From NCBI GenBank assembly GCA_016201085.1, contig JACQDO010000033.1:1-7707 (forward strand): a stretch of 7,707 nucleotides of DNA, given 5' to 3'. Numbering within the stretch: the stretch's first letter is position 1; each line of letters begins with the position of its first letter. Under the pieces are notes generated by a model. That model worked only from the letters and a program-made list of their open reading frames with translations. It made no database searches and was not told the origin of the DNA. The stretch is from Hyphomicrobiales bacterium (GTDB lineage: Bacteria > Pseudomonadota > Alphaproteobacteria > Rhizobiales > Xanthobacteraceae). Both the position numbers and the translations under genes were made by a program. Positions 7,355 through 7,707 of this stretch are shown one piece after another.

Positions 7355-7707
7355 ATGCGTCAGATCCTGTTATTCGCCGCCGCCGTGCTGTTGGCTGGCG
7401 GCTATTTTGCGCGCTACGCCGACCAGGCCATGGTGCATCCGTCCGCGCAGACCGCGGCGGTCGAGCCCGCCTACCAGCCGCGGCAGCCGGTCACCTCCGG
7501 CCGCAGCCTCATTTTGGATAGCGACCGCCAGGGTCACTTCAAAACCGAAGCCAGGATCGACGGGCGCTATATTGACTTCCTGGTCGACACCGGCGCCTCG
7601 ACGGTGGTTCTGCGCGAGTCGGACGCCGCCCGGGCCGGCATTCGCCCGCGCCCCGGCGACTATACCGCGATCGTCTCCACCGCCAACGGCAAGATCAAGG
7701 CGGCGCC
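7355..7707 (+). CDS. Retropepsin-like aspartic protease (TIGR02281 type), C-terminus cut by window edge
   Basis: The visible part is 117 codons, open to the right edge. Residues about 3-18 (QILLFAAAVLLAGGYF) form one hydrophobic segment after a short basic N-terminus, so the protein is probably anchored in the inner membrane with its catalytic part in the periplasm. A Pro/Gln-rich linker (about 30-48) follows. The retropepsin fold then begins with LILDSDRQGHFKTEARIDG and the active-site block VDTGAST, with catalytic Asp78. Such one-motif proteins act as homodimers in the retropepsin family. The rest of the flap region (STANGK) is visible and the remainder is missing. The substrate is unknown. 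The start could instead be ATG 7319, in frame 36 bases upstream and nearer the AAGGAGGG. It follows hrpB in the same direction, but nothing shows a shared role. Confidence 0.85.
   Translation, partial: MRQILLFAAAVLLAGGYFARYADQAMVHPSAQTAAVEPAYQPRQPVTSGRSLILDSDRQGHFKTEARIDGRYIDFLVDTGASTVVLRESDAARAGIRPRPGDYTAIVSTANGKIKAA

Overview
The window comes from a GC-rich alphaproteobacterium. It most resembles the Hyphomicrobiales (Bradyrhizobium/Rhodopseudomonas/Pseudolabrys-like). The evidence is the high GC content and codon choice, the style of the PolA, UDP-glucose dehydrogenase and HrpB proteins, a retropepsin-like protein of the alphaproteobacterial TIGR02281 type, and two palindromic repeats of kinds I recall as common in that order. 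The genus is inference only.

Layout. Bases 1-3190 (minus strand) hold polA, DNA polymerase I. It is open across the whole stretch and cut by the left edge just after catalytic motif C. A 138 bp divergent intergenic region separates it from ugd (UDP-glucose 6-dehydrogenase, plus strand, 3329-4639). The 118 bp gap after ugd is almost filled by a 98 bp palindromic repeat. hrpB (DEAH-type ATP-dependent helicase, plus strand, 4758-7223) begins 6 bases past it. After a 131 bp gap, a membrane-anchored retropepsin-like aspartic protease gene starts at 7355 and runs off the right edge.

These are mostly housekeeping genes: DNA repair and replication, nucleotide-sugar supply for surface polysaccharide, RNA helicase, and a periplasmic-type protease. 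They do not form an obvious pathway, and I see no defence system, phage, CRISPR array, tRNA or rRNA.

The unusual content is structural. (1) A GC-rich palindromic element of about 110 bp is inserted in frame inside polA, in the linker between the 5' nuclease and proofreading domains, adding about 40 low-complexity residues. (2) The polA segment for the 5' nuclease domain (about 1926-3050) is clearly poorer in GC and uses different codons from the rest of the gene. One of its edges falls at the inserted element, which suggests a mosaic gene. (3) The ugd-hrpB repeat is a pair of inverted REP-like hairpins whose differences are all compensatory, so each stem stays intact. No wholly new system is evident.
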